Shown one piece after another: positions 28,478-38,104 of a stretch of 64,000 nucleotides of DNA. The position numbers were made by a program, and so were the translations under genes. Within the stretch, counting starts at the first letter, position 1. Every line of letters starts with the position of its first letter. The notes below the pieces were generated by a model. It was not told the origin of the DNA and ran no database searches. It saw nothing but the letters and a program-made list of their open reading frames with translations. This stretch comes from Oleispira antarctica RB-8 (GTDB lineage: Bacteria > Pseudomonadota > Gammaproteobacteria > Pseudomonadales > Oceanobacteraceae), in the NCBI GenBank assembly GCA_000967895.1, contig FO203512.1, positions 2,317,350-2,381,349 of the forward strand, given 5' to 3'.

Positions 28478-30841
28478 CTACTTGCGTTTTTTAAAGGTCG
28501 GCTTACCGGATTTTTTAGCGCCTTCTTGCTTAACACCGGCTTTTTCTGCGATTGATTTTTGCAGTTTCTTACCCGGCTTTTTACCCGTCGTCTTATTGCC
28601 AGGCCTAGCAGCAGGTTTACCAAATGCAGGCTTACCTGATCCAGATTTAGCGTCAGCGCCCTTTCTAGAGTCTGCTTTAGCATCCGGCTTAGCAACAATA
28701 CCCTTACCACCAGGGCGACCACGAGGACTCAGTCCTTTGTTTTGTAAACGCTTATGACGATGGTCTGCAGGCTCTTCATGGGGAATAAGTGCGCCTTTAC
28801 CCGGCCCAATCATATCTTCACGCCCCATCTCTTTTAGAGCGTCACGCAACATCGGCCAGCTCTTTGGGTCGTGATAACGTAAAAATGCCTTCTGCACACG
28901 GCGAGACTTTAACTCAGTATGCACAACCATCTTTTTCGATTTATAACTGATGCGCTGCAACGGGTTATGACCCGAATGGTACATCGCCGTTGCTAATGAC
29001 ATAGGCGATGGATAGAAGGTCTGTACTTGGTCAACGCGATATTTATTACGCTTAAGCCAAACAGCTAAGCCCAACATATCTTCATCTTCACAGCCTGGGT
29101 GAGCGGCAATGAAGTACGGAATTAGATACTGTTTTTTGCCCGCTTCTTTCGAGAATTTTTCAAACATATTCTTGAATTTATCGTAGGTTCCCATCCCCGG
29201 CTTCATCATCATATCCAAGGTATTCTTCTCGGTATGCTCAGGGGCAATTTTCAAATAGCCACCCACGTGATGAGTTACTAGCTCACGAACGTATTCTGGA
29301 TCTTCTACCGCAAGGTCATAACGCAGACCGGAAGCAATGGCGATACGCTTAATACCCGGTAAGGCACGCGCACGTCGGTATAGCGAGGTGGTCTGCGAAT
29401 GATCGGTGACCAAATTAGTACAAATACTTGGGAATACACACGATAGACGACGACAGCTGGCGTGAATCTTCGGGTCCTTACAGTTTAGGTGATACATGTT
29501 GGCCGTTGGCCCACCTAAATCTGAAATTGCTCCCGTAAAACCTGGGGTATGATCACGAATATCTTCAATTTCTTTAAGCACCGACTCTTGGCTACGACTT
29601 TGAATTACGCGGCCTTCGTGCTCGGTAATCGAACAGAAACTACAACCACCAAAGCAACCGCGCATGATATTGACCGAAAAACGAATCATATCGTAAGCAG
29701 GAATCTTGGCGTCGCCATAAGAAGGATGCGCAATACGCTTATACGGCAACGCAAAAACCGCATCCATTTCTTCAGTTTCTAATGGAATCGGTGGCGCATT
29801 AACCCAAATCTCTTTATCACCATGTCGCTGAATCAAGGCATGGGCGTTTTGCGGATTACTCTCTAAATGCAAAATACGAGAAGCGTGAGCGTATAACGCC
29901 GAGTCAGCACGGACTTTTTCAAACGAAGGCAAACGAATAACAGCGGTGGCGTGATCGATATTCAGCTTACGGTGCAATGGCATCGGCACGATTTTGACAA
30001 CACTTTCGTGCTCTTCCATACCTTCTTCAGATTCAGAACCATCTTTATTCGTCGAACACGTTTGGTTCTTGGTATCCTTCATTTCATAAGGATTCGGGAT
30101 TTCATCTAAGCGCCCAGGCCAATCGATACGCGTTGAGTCAATCTCTGTCCAGCCCGCAGGCGTTGCGTTACGAATAATGGCAGTGCCTCGTATATACTGA
30201 AGCTCCTTCATCGTTTTGCCAGAAGCAAGCTCATGACTCACTTCAACAATGGCGCGCTCAGCGTTACCGTATAATAAGATATCAGCGCCGGAGTCGATTA
30301 ATACCGAGCGACGAATTTCATCACTCCAATAATCGTATTGCGCAATACGGCGTAAGCTGGCCTCAATACCGCCAATCATCAGGGGAACGTCTTTATACGC
30401 TTGCTTACATTTTTGACTGTAAACAATCACCGCACGATCAGGACGCCCACCGGATACACCATGAGGCGTATAAGCATCATCGTTTCGAACTTTAAGGTCG
30501 GCGGTGTATTTGTTAATAAGCGAATCCATGTTACCCGCACTGACAGCGAAATACAGATTCGGCTTGCCCAATGCTTTAAACGCCTCTAAGTCGTTCCAAT
30601 CAGGCTGACAAATAAGCCCTACTCGAAAGCCCTGTGATTCCAATAGACGACCCATGATCGCCATACCGAAGCTTGGGTGATCGACATAGGCATCACCACA
30701 CACAATGATAATGTCACAAGAATCCCAGCCAAGTTCATCCATTTCAGCCCGAGACATAGGTAAAAACGGTGCTGTGCCGTAGCACTCGGCCCAATATCTT
30801 GGGTACGAGAAAAGTTCAGGGGCTTGGGTAACAGTTAACAT
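28478..30841 (-). CDS. YgiQ family radical SAM protein
   Basis: 787 residues. A radical SAM cluster motif CFGGCSFC has C396, C400 and C403. The N-terminal region carries the family UPF0313 signature ([24 protein letters not shown]). A basic, Lys/Gly/Pro-rich tail follows from about residue 705, typical of this family and likely disordered. The modification carried out is unknown. Starts at an ATG 133 bases from the CWC gene. Confidence 0.93.
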   Translation of the reverse strand: MLTVTQAPELFSYPRYWAECYGTAPFLPMSRAEMDELGWDSCDIIIVCGDAYVDHPSFGMAIMGRLLESQGFRVGLICQPDWNDLEAFKALGKPNLYFAVSAGNMDSLINKYTADLKVRNDDAYTPHGVSGGRPDRAVIVYSQKCKQAYKDVPLMIGGIEASLRRIAQYDYWSDEIRRSVLIDSGADILLYGNAERAIVEVSHELASGKTMKELQYIRGTAIIRNATPAGWTEIDSTRIDWPGRLDEIPNPYEMKDTKNQTCSTNKDGSESEEGMEEHESVVKIVPMPLHRKLNIDHATAVIRLPSFEKVRADSALYAHASRILHLESNPQNAHALIQRHGDKEIWVNAPPIPLETEEMDAVFALPYKRIAHPSYGDAKIPAYDMIRFSVNIMRGCFGGCSFCSITEHEGRVIQSRSQESVLKEIEDIRDHTPGFTGAISDLGGPTANMYHLNCKDPKIHASCRRLSCVFPSICTNLVTDHSQTTSLYRRARALPGIKRIAIASGLRYDLAVEDPEYVRELVTHHVGGYLKIAPEHTEKNTLDMMMKPGMGTYDKFKNMFEKFSKEAGKKQYLIPYFIAAHPGCEDEDMLGLAVWLKRNKYRVDQVQTFYPSPMSLATAMYHSGHNPLQRISYKSKKMVVHTELKSRRVQKAFLRYHDPKSWPMLRDALKEMGREDMIGPGKGALIPHEEPADHRHKRLQNKGLSPRGRPGGKGIVAKPDAKADSRKGADAKSGSGKPAFGKPAARPGNKTTGKKPGKKLQKSIAEKAGVKQEGAKKSGKPTFKKRK

Positions 30842-30862
30842 TGGGAGCTCACTAAAAGGCAG

Positions 30863-30885
30863 GCTTAAATCGGTTAAATTTAAGC
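30863..30885. other. Inverted repeat between ygiQ and the CWC gene
   Basis: GCTTAAAT (30863-30870) and ATTTAAGC (30878-30885) are perfect inverted copies around seven bases. No T-tract follows, so it may be an operator or a weak transcript end. Confidence 0.3.
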
Positions 30886-30974
30886 GGGGTAAATCTGAGT
30901 AATTTGATAGGGTATTATCTATCGATACATTTTCGCAAAATTCATCGCAATGAGCAAAATTACTTTCACTCTAT

Positions 30975-31259
30975 TCATGTTGATGATGAATTATTCGCAG
31001 CATCCACTGCCTCTCTTTGCATCTCTATTAAACAATTACGACATAAACAGCCGCTTTGCTCAGCACTGAACCCTTGTTGCTTAAGATAGGCAAAATCGTC
31101 AGCCCCCAGCCCTACCCCCCAACATTGGCATTGCTGAATATTAGCCGCATTACAAATAAAATTGGCCAAGCAGCGCGGACAAGTAGTCGCGGAGACCTTT
31201 AATTCAGCTCCTAATGCAGCTTGGGTGTTTTTATCTGTGTCTTTTTTGGAGTCGACCAT
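30975..31259 (-). CDS. Cysteine-rich CWC family protein
   Basis: 94 residues. Cysteines come as CPRC (with FICN), CQCWGVG and CLCRNC, the CWC family layout thought to bind zinc. Start ATG at 31259. Function unknown. It is divergent from ybiT. Confidence 0.85.
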   Translation of the reverse strand: MVDSKKDTDKNTQAALGAELKVSATTCPRCLANFICNAANIQQCQCWGVGLGADDFAYLKQQGFSAEQSGCLCRNCLIEMQREAVDAANNSSST

Positions 31260-31362
31260 TTAAGTACTCATGCAAAGGCTGTATAATTTGGCCTCAATTT
31301 TATAGGTCGCGGGCTTTCAGAGCCAGCGCTTAAGCCACGTAAGTTTTTTCAAGGGTCATCAA

Positions 31363-32952
31363 TTGATTTCAACCGCTAATATCACCATGCAATTCGGCGC
31401 CAAGCCATTGTTTGAAAACATCTCCGTAAAATTCGGCGATGGCAACCGCTATGGCTTAATCGGAGCCAACGGTTGTGGTAAATCTACTTTCATGAAAATC
31501 CTAGACGGCAGCCTTGAACCTTCTGCTGGTAACGTTTCTATTTCGCCCAATGAGCGTTTAGGAAAGCTACACCAAGACCAGTTCGCCTTCGAAGATCAGG
31601 TTGTTATCGATACGGTAATGATGGGTAATAAAGAACTTTGGGCGATTAAAGAAGAGCGTGATGCGATTTACGCCAACCTTGAAGCGACTGAAGCAGAGTA
31701 TATGCACGCTGCTGAACTAGAGAGCGAGTTCGCTGACATGGACGGCTATACCGCTGAATCACGTGCGGGCGAGTTATTATTAGGCGCAGGCATCGACCTA
31801 GCCTTACACAGCGGTTTAATGTCGGGCGTTGCACCTGGTTTAAAAGTACGTGTACTTTTGGCACAGGCGCTTTTCTCTAACCCAGATATTTTGTTATTAG
31901 ATGAGCCAACCAACAACTTGGACATCAATACCATTCGCTGGTTAGAAAGCTTGCTAGACGATATGAAGTGCACGATGGTAATCATCTCGCACGATCGCCA
32001 TTTCTTGAACTCTGTGTGCTCACACATGGCCGACATCGATTATGGTGATATCAAGATTTTCCCGGGCAACTACGATGACTACATGATCGCATCGACTCAG
32101 GCGCGTGAACGTCAGCAGTCTGATAACGCCAAGAAGAAGACTCAAATCGCTGAATTACAGCAGTTTGTTAGCCGCTTCTCTGCCAATGCTTCTAAAGCTA
32201 AGCAAGCAACCTCACGTCAGAAGCAACTTGATAAGATCACTTTGGATCACATCAAGCCATCGAGCCGTCAAAATCCATTCATGCGCTTTGAATTTGAGAA
32301 GAAGCTTCACCGTACTGCGCTTGAAGTTGAAAACTTGGGCCATACTTACGATACCGAGATGCTGTTCAAGAACTCGAACATCATGATTCCAGCGGGCGAA
32401 AAAGTGGCGATTATCGGTGCCAACGGCGCGGGTAAGACAACTTTCATGAAGTGCTTGATTGATGAAATACAACCAACTGAAGGCACGATCAAATGGTCTG
32501 AGAATGCGTCTTTAGGTTATTACGCTCAGGATCACGAATATGAATTCCCTGCGGACATGGAAATGTTCGAGTGGATGTCTCAGTTCCGCACACCAGAGCA
32601 TGATGACCAAGCCGTTCGTGGAACGCTAGGTCGTTTATTATTCAACCAAGACGATATCAAAAAGAACGTTAAGGTATGTTCTGGTGGTGAGAAGGGTCGT
32701 TTATTATTTGGTAAGTTGATGATGGAAAATCACAACGTACTATTGCTGGATGAACCCACCAACCACATGGACATGGAATCGATCGAGTCGATCAACATGG
32801 CTCTTGAGATGTTCGAAGGCACATTGATATTCGTATCTCACGACCGTGAATTTGTAAGCTCTTTGGCAACACGCATTATCGAGATCAAAGATCACGAGAT
32901 CGTTGATTTCCACGGCACTTATGACGAATATTTACGTTCTCAAGGCATCTAA
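31363..32952 (+). CDS. ybiT: ABC-F ATPase YbiT
   Basis: 529 residues, two ABC domains with no membrane segment. Walker A motifs GANGCGKST and GANGAGKTT, signature [10 protein letters not shown] in the second half and Walker [23 protein letters not shown] are present. ABC-F proteins bind the ribosome E site and regulate translation. Sequence matches the YbiT subgroup. Start is TTG at 31363 with AAGGGT just upstream; no earlier ATG is in frame. Confidence 0.93.
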   Translation: MISTANITMQFGAKPLFENISVKFGDGNRYGLIGANGCGKSTFMKILDGSLEPSAGNVSISPNERLGKLHQDQFAFEDQVVIDTVMMGNKELWAIKEERDAIYANLEATEAEYMHAAELESEFADMDGYTAESRAGELLLGAGIDLALHSGLMSGVAPGLKVRVLLAQALFSNPDILLLDEPTNNLDINTIRWLESLLDDMKCTMVIISHDRHFLNSVCSHMADIDYGDIKIFPGNYDDYMIASTQARERQQSDNAKKKTQIAELQQFVSRFSANASKAKQATSRQKQLDKITLDHIKPSSRQNPFMRFEFEKKLHRTALEVENLGHTYDTEMLFKNSNIMIPAGEKVAIIGANGAGKTTFMKCLIDEIQPTEGTIKWSENASLGYYAQDHEYEFPADMEMFEWMSQFRTPEHDDQAVRGTLGRLLFNQDDIKKNVKVCSGGEKGRLLFGKLMMENHNVLLLDEPTNHMDMESIESINMALEMFEGTLIFVSHDREFVSSLATRIIEIKDHEIVDFHGTYDEYLRSQGI

Positions 32953-32978
32953 TTTTGTCTTGATGTTTAATCTTTGAA

Positions 32979-33021
32979 AAATAGCGCTGCTTAAGTCTAA
33001 CTAAATCAGCGCTATTTTTTT
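32979..33021. terminator. Bidirectional intrinsic terminator
   Basis: A stem of AAATAGCGCTG (about 32979-32989) with CAGCGCTATTT (about 33007-33017), then a T-run. It serves ybiT and the convergent glycosyltransferase gene. Confidence 0.88.
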
Positions 33022-33023
33022 GC

Positions 33024-34316
33024 CTAGAATTTGGGGTAACTCTTAAGCTTTTCAAGAAGAAAATTCTGTTCAACCAAAGCAAGCTGCAATAACAACTCAT
33101 TATGTGCACTCTCAGACTGATATTTTTCCTCAAACAAGCCCGCCGCCACCTTCTTCTGACGACCGTTTACTTTTTGCAAACCCTGCAACGCAGAATCGAC
33201 ACTAGAAAGATTTAACTGAACGCCCGCATTCAACGCCTCAACCCGCTTCGCCATCAAAAACTGCTCGATATGCAACGGAAATAACGCCACCGGAATCCCC
33301 ATTTTCATAAACAACGATACTGAATTAATACCCCCATTTAAAATCGCAAACGTCGACTTACCTAACACATCACGCATGCTTACAGGCTTATCAACATATA
33401 GAATATGCCTAGATTTATGCGCATTAATAATTGAATCAGGAATGCCATCCACCAAAACGATTGCACTGCACTCAATCGCCTGCAACGTCTTCAATAATAT
33501 AGGCGTCTCAGCAGAACCTTTCACATGGCAATAGATTTTAGGTCCCTTAAAATGCGGAAAAATCGCAGGCTCAGAAAACTCAGGCACCGCCGATCCAACA
33601 TAAGACGTTTTATGTCGCTGCTCCGCACTGCGATAACCATAATGATCCAACTCAGAATACGTCTGGAAAATACATTTATCAAAATCCGCAAACAAATCAG
33701 CTAAGTTATTGATGCGCGGAATAGAAAATTCAATACACACTTTATTGATAACTTTAACCAGCTCATCCTCAAAACGAACGACATCATTTGTCGCCAAATC
33801 ACCCGTAAAGAAAACACCTGCCGGACGATTATCATCAGGGACTGAAAATGGCACTCCAACCGCAATCTTTCCAACAGACTCAGGCTCAGAAAAACGACCA
33901 AGAAACGAACTGCCATTAATGAATCGACCACCAGCCGACAAACCGCGCGCCGACAACAAAGCCACAGGCGCATGATCACACAATAATAAATCAGGCTTAA
34001 CAAAAGAGAATAAATTGCGCCACGCACTCACCAAGCCCGACAATGCATCAGCATGATGAAAACCACACCGACGTAAGAAATCTGCATAGCTTCTAGGCGC
34101 TTGCTTCTCAACCCCAAGATCGGCCGCAGAATCTGCAAATGGAGCTTGAACCACATTAATTTTCACATCAGAAAAAAGACGCTTTAACTTGGTCACATCA
34201 CGGCCAGCCACCCAGACCTCGTAACCCTTGCCCTGATAAAAACGCGCAATCGATTGCAACGATAATAAATGCTGATAATCCGTACCTAACTCCCAACATA
34301 ATAAAATACGCGTCAC
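33024..34316 (-). CDS. Glycosyltransferase, GT-B fold (GT1-like)
   Basis: 430 residues from GTG 34316, which has GGAGGG five bases upstream; the frame opens 21 codons earlier without support. The N-terminus VTRILLCWELGTDYQHL begins the first Rossmann strand. A UGT-like nucleotide-sugar site appears in FAILNGGINSVSLFMKMGIPVALFPLHIEQFLMAKRVEAL, where the family His is replaced by Asn. Donor and acceptor are unknown. It is isolated, not in a polysaccharide cluster. Confidence 0.78.
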   Translation of the reverse strand: MTRILLCWELGTDYQHLLSLQSIARFYQGKGYEVWVAGRDVTKLKRLFSDVKINVVQAPFADSAADLGVEKQAPRSYADFLRRCGFHHADALSGLVSAWRNLFSFVKPDLLLCDHAPVALLSARGLSAGGRFINGSSFLGRFSEPESVGKIAVGVPFSVPDDNRPAGVFFTGDLATNDVVRFEDELVKVINKVCIEFSIPRINNLADLFADFDKCIFQTYSELDHYGYRSAEQRHKTSYVGSAVPEFSEPAIFPHFKGPKIYCHVKGSAETPILLKTLQAIECSAIVLVDGIPDSIINAHKSRHILYVDKPVSMRDVLGKSTFAILNGGINSVSLFMKMGIPVALFPLHIEQFLMAKRVEALNAGVQLNLSSVDSALQGLQKVNGRQKKVAAGLFEEKYQSESAHNELLLQLALVEQNFLLEKLKSYPKF

Positions 34317-34462
34317 ATACCCTCCAAGCATCTTTAACGTTAACAAATTGTCATCTAAATAATGCCCTAACAGACGCAAGACTGAAAGACGCTTTACCTA
34401 GCTTGCTAAAATAAAAAAACGCTAACCCCTAAACGACTGAAATCCTGTATAAACAGCAGGCA

Positions 34463-34487
34463 CAAAAAAGCAGCCAAAAGGCTGCTT
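34463..34487 (-). terminator. Intrinsic terminator
   Basis: AAGCAGCC with GGCTGCTT around AAAA, then a minus-strand T-run of six. It ends the 96-residue gene that stops at 34543. Confidence 0.85.
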
Positions 34488-34542
34488 GATAAAATAAAAA
34501 CGGTTTAAACTAAATAAATATCACACTTCAACAGTAAGAACA

Positions 34543-34833
34543 TCAATAACAGATAGCACCCTGCTGAAAATCATCATCTAAATCGATTGTCCAAGCGACA
34601 TGATGTTTCTCAATTTCAGTTAATAAACGCTCAACCCTCAATCCTTGAAACTGCACTGCGAGCATAGTGCGATAAGATAACGTCAGACTGGCATCATCCA
34701 AAGCCATTACCTGCTCGGTAGAAAAAGCGCCTGTTGCAATCAATTCTTTACGCCAGACATTCACATCTTTTTCATTAGTAATCATCTGCTCTACTAATGG
34801 TTGAATTAAACTTGCCTTATCGAGTTGACTCAT
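34543..34833 (-). CDS. Small protein of unknown function
   Basis: 96 residues, soluble, largely helical and mildly acidic, with no recognised family. It keeps good coding character (for example KDVNVWRKELIATGAFSTEQ). It has its own terminator and is separated from the AraC gene by about 120 bases. Confidence 0.6.
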   Translation of the reverse strand: MSQLDKASLIQPLVEQMITNEKDVNVWRKELIATGAFSTEQVMALDDASLTLSYRTMLAVQFQGLRVERLLTEIEKHHVAWTIDLDDDFQQGAICY

Positions 34834-34955
34834 AGTCTTGCTCCAATGTTGCTGCTTAAGTATTAACCACCTTGGACCTGTTTTTATTAAAATGCTAGTC
34901 CTGAGTTGTCAAACTGAACAGCAAAAGACTATTGCCAAAAGGTAATAAGCTGCCA

Positions 34956-35978
34956 TTAAACACGCTTTTTTTGATTACGATATTCAATGGGAGTGACCTG
35001 TGTCCAGCGCTTAAACGCACGATAAAACGTACTTGGCTCAGAGAACCCCGTCAAATAAACAATCTCATCAATGGTTTCATCGGTATTCGCTAATAACCTC
35101 TTGGCAAGATTACAACGATAGTCAGCCAGTAACTGATTAAAATTGGTATTCGCCTCGGCCAAGCGTGTTCTCAGCGTTCTCGGCTTAATATCTAACTTAG
35201 AGGCCACTTGCTCAAGATTAACCTGGCCAGTCTCAAGAATTTCACCGATGATGCGATTAACGCGAGCCACCACATCTTGGCGCTCCAGTTTCGCAACATG
35301 CTCACTGGCAAGTTTCTCATGCAGATGCAGCAATTCAGGCTCAGCATGCAATGATGGAATTACCAAAATATCAGCACTGAAAAACAAACGATTTTCGGCT
35401 TCGCCAAACGATACATCACAGCCATACATACGTTTATGCTCGCGATCATCGCCTTCCAGTTGATGGGTAAAATGCACCCGATTCAACGTAAATTTTCCGT
35501 CGGTAACGTAACTAAAAAATCGAACCAGGCCAATCGCTACCGCTTCCGATAAATGCCTTAAATCCTTCACCTTTTCGCTCGACGACGATACTCGAATAGA
35601 CGCCTCGTCACCCACCATTTCAAACGTCGCCAGCGTGGCATCGCTCAATAAACGCTGATAGTTAAGCGAACGATTTAAACCTTCACCAAATGTTGGGCTA
35701 CTCAAAAAAAGATACTGTAAAACCTGCCCTTTATAAACGGGCATTTTTTCAGCGATATGCAAACCAATATGAGGATCGCCACTTACTTCTTCCAATACTT
35801 GCCAAAATAAATTTTGAGCAGCATGAGGCGTGCGAGCATTACGATCTTGCAATATTTCGGCTTTAACGCCACAACGTTCAAAAATCAATGGAACATCAAG
35901 CTTCAACTCCAGCATGGCTTGATAAGCCAACTGCAATAAAATACCCGAGTCTCGAAGTTCCGCTATCCCACCTGACAT
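34956..35978 (-). CDS. AraC family regulator with AraC ligand-binding-like N-terminus
   Basis: 340 residues from ATG 35978; the longer frame begins at a TTG without support. The N-terminal 200 residues resemble the arabinose-binding/OruR-type domain of PF12625 (FWQVLEEVSGDPHIGLHIAEKM). The C-terminal helix-turn-helix pair (about 235-335) ends in the classic LTGFSEPSTFYRAFKRWTQVTPIEYR. The divergent gene is the MaoC-like protein, a plausible target. Confidence 0.9.
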   Translation of the reverse strand: MSGGIAELRDSGILLQLAYQAMLELKLDVPLIFERCGVKAEILQDRNARTPHAAQNLFWQVLEEVSGDPHIGLHIAEKMPVYKGQVLQYLFLSSPTFGEGLNRSLNYQRLLSDATLATFEMVGDEASIRVSSSSEKVKDLRHLSEAVAIGLVRFFSYVTDGKFTLNRVHFTHQLEGDDREHKRMYGCDVSFGEAENRLFFSADILVIPSLHAEPELLHLHEKLASEHVAKLERQDVVARVNRIIGEILETGQVNLEQVASKLDIKPRTLRTRLAEANTNFNQLLADYRCNLAKRLLANTDETIDEIVYLTGFSEPSTFYRAFKRWTQVTPIEYRNQKKRV

Positions 35979-36202
35979 ACACTTTAAATTTCTTTGAATA
36001 AGGGCTGGATTTTGACAGAACAACAGTGGACTGCAAGCATTGATTGACCAATCTGACGTTATTAATAGGCGATAGAAGCCAATGGTATAGCACTGAAGCC
36101 GTTTAGACTGAGCCCTAATTATAATTCTAAACTCACCCTGTACAGCTAAATCGTACTAAGTAGATCAAACCAATAGATCGAACGAACCGATCAGGATATT
36201 CA

Positions 36203-37090
36203 ATGAGCCAATCGACACGCATACAACTAACCAAAACGCCTAATACACTCAATCAATATCGCCGAGCAGTGCTTTCAAAAGCCACCAAAACAAAAAAGCC
36301 AGTATTGCCGACAACCCGAATTACCTTAAGCGACATCTCTGTAGATGCTAAAAAAGTCGCGCAGTATTCAGAAGTTTGCGGCTTTAAAAAAAATACCCAA
36401 AAGCTTCCCATGACCTTCCCACACTTGCTGGCATTCCCACTGCATTTAGAATTAATGTTACTGCGTGACTTTCCTTTTGCCATAATGGGCATGGTGCATG
36501 TGCGCAATGAGATCACTCAATATAGAGCCATCAATATACTTGAGAAAATGGATGTCACTTGCTTTCTTTCTGACATCAGAAAAACCGACAAAGGCTATGA
36601 CATTGACGTAAAAACCGAAATTTACATCACTGGCCAACGAGTTTGGGAAAGCATTAGCACCAACCTAACCCGCCAAAAAACAGATATCGCACCTGCGGCT
36701 AAAAACCAAGAACCCAATACCTTGCCAGAATACCCATACTCTGAATTTTGGCACTTATCTTCAGACTTAGGCCGCCGCTACGCCTTAGTTTCTGGAGACT
36801 CCAACCCGATTCATTTATTTTCATTAAGCGCTAAATTGTTTGGTTTTAAAGGTCATATTGCTCATGGTATGTGGAGTAAAGCCCGCATGGTTGCCGCACT
36901 TTATGAAAATATCGACAGTGAAGCCTGCAAAGTTATTGTTGATTTTAAGCTGCCAGTATTTCTTCCTGCATCGGTTCAGTTGAACTACGACATACAAGGC
37001 AACCGCATCGAATTTGATTTGCGAGATAAGACGGGAACTAAGCCGCACCTGAAGGGATCTATTGCGGCACTCTCTCCGCAGAAAGCATAA
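36203..37090 (+). CDS. MaoC-like hotdog dehydratase
   Basis: 295 residues. The C-terminal MaoC domain (about 185-285) keeps the hydratase motif: SGDSNPIHL with its Asp/His and FKGHIAHGMW. The N-terminal half is a second, divergent hotdog. Members hydrate enoyl-CoA or act in fatty acid and PHA metabolism. It starts 225 bases from the AraC gene on the other strand. Confidence 0.88.
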   Translation: MSQSTRIQLTKTPNTLNQYRRAVLSKATKTKKPVLPTTRITLSDISVDAKKVAQYSEVCGFKKNTQKLPMTFPHLLAFPLHLELMLLRDFPFAIMGMVHVRNEITQYRAINILEKMDVTCFLSDIRKTDKGYDIDVKTEIYITGQRVWESISTNLTRQKTDIAPAAKNQEPNTLPEYPYSEFWHLSSDLGRRYALVSGDSNPIHLFSLSAKLFGFKGHIAHGMWSKARMVAALYENIDSEACKVIVDFKLPVFLPASVQLNYDIQGNRIEFDLRDKTGTKPHLKGSIAALSPQKA

Positions 37091-37292
37091 CTTACCGTAA
37101 AATAGGTATGGATAAAGCGAGAATCTTCGAACCTCTACTTTATCTGTACCGACAAAAAATCAATTAAAGATTATGTAAATCCTCAGACTATCAACGGCTA
37201 TTTAACCCCCAAATCACTTTAAGGCTGTGCCCAGCGTTTCATTTCTGGTTAAATAAACAAAAAAATAATTCATAAAACTGGACGACTCACCC

Positions 37293-38039
37293 ATGTTTGC
37301 ACGCGACCAACAATCTCATACTCGCCACCGCCTCTGTGTATTACCGACGGCTTTATTTGCTTTAACGTTGAGCGCGAGTGCTTTTGCAACCGAAGGTGGA
37401 TTTTTAGGTGTTTACCCTGGGGTATCAAGCTCTTTAGATGCCGACAAGACCAGCTCAAGTTTTAAAATATTAACCGGTGCGCACGTTACCTCGCGCATCA
37501 GCTTAGAATTTGGCTACGTTAATTTTGGTGCAACCCGCTATAACGACCCAACAGCCATCAATACTGACGCGTGTAACTGTAGAATATCCTTTAGAGATGC
37601 TGATCACGGTAGCATTAGTTATGGTCAATTAGGGGACCCAACGCCCGACGCGAATGGTAAAAATGAATACAATAATAAAAGCCCAAGTAGCTTTACGGGT
37701 ATCAGCGAATTTACACCAGAAGGCGCATTGATTAATTTACGCTATCGCTTTCCTATATTGGATAGCTTAGATTTTTTTGTTAAAACAGGTTTCTTTGCCT
37801 GGGCGGCGGATTATCAAACCATTAAAATTACCGCTGATAAAGACGGCGCTATCACACGCATTGATGAAAAAGAGAGTCAAACCTCGGCCGTAAACGCAAT
37901 TTCTGGAGGAGGCTTTATTTACTCCCCCATTCCTCAGCTATCTTTTCGCGCTGAATTAGAAAGTACGGCGATCAGCAGTGGTGATATGCCACGTACACGC
38001 CTGCAGAACATTAGCATTGGCGCCAACTGGGAGTTTTAA
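37293..38039 (+). CDS. Outer-membrane beta-barrel protein
   Basis: 248 residues with a signal peptide (cleavage after AFA, about residue 33). Alternating polar/hydrophobic strands such as ISLEFGYVNFGA and INLRYRFPI and a terminal Phe (GANWEF) match an OmpA/OmpW-like barrel recognised by BamA. Two Cys (DACNC) lie in one loop. Substrate unknown. Confidence 0.82.
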   Translation: MFARDQQSHTRHRLCVLPTALFALTLSASAFATEGGFLGVYPGVSSSLDADKTSSSFKILTGAHVTSRISLEFGYVNFGATRYNDPTAINTDACNCRISFRDADHGSISYGQLGDPTPDANGKNEYNNKSPSSFTGISEFTPEGALINLRYRFPILDSLDFFVKTGFFAWAADYQTIKITADKDGAITRIDEKESQTSAVNAISGGGFIYSPIPQLSFRAELESTAISSGDMPRTRLQNISIGANWEF

Positions 38040-38104
38040 TACCCTTCGCCGACGCTGAGCACTGAAATCGAACTCGAGCACCTACCATCAAGCTCAACAT
38101 CAAT

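Noticed and set aside
29549-29782. 77-codon plus-strand frame inside ygiQ
   Set aside because: Opposite the radical SAM coding region and rich in Thr and Asn from reversed codons; not a gene.
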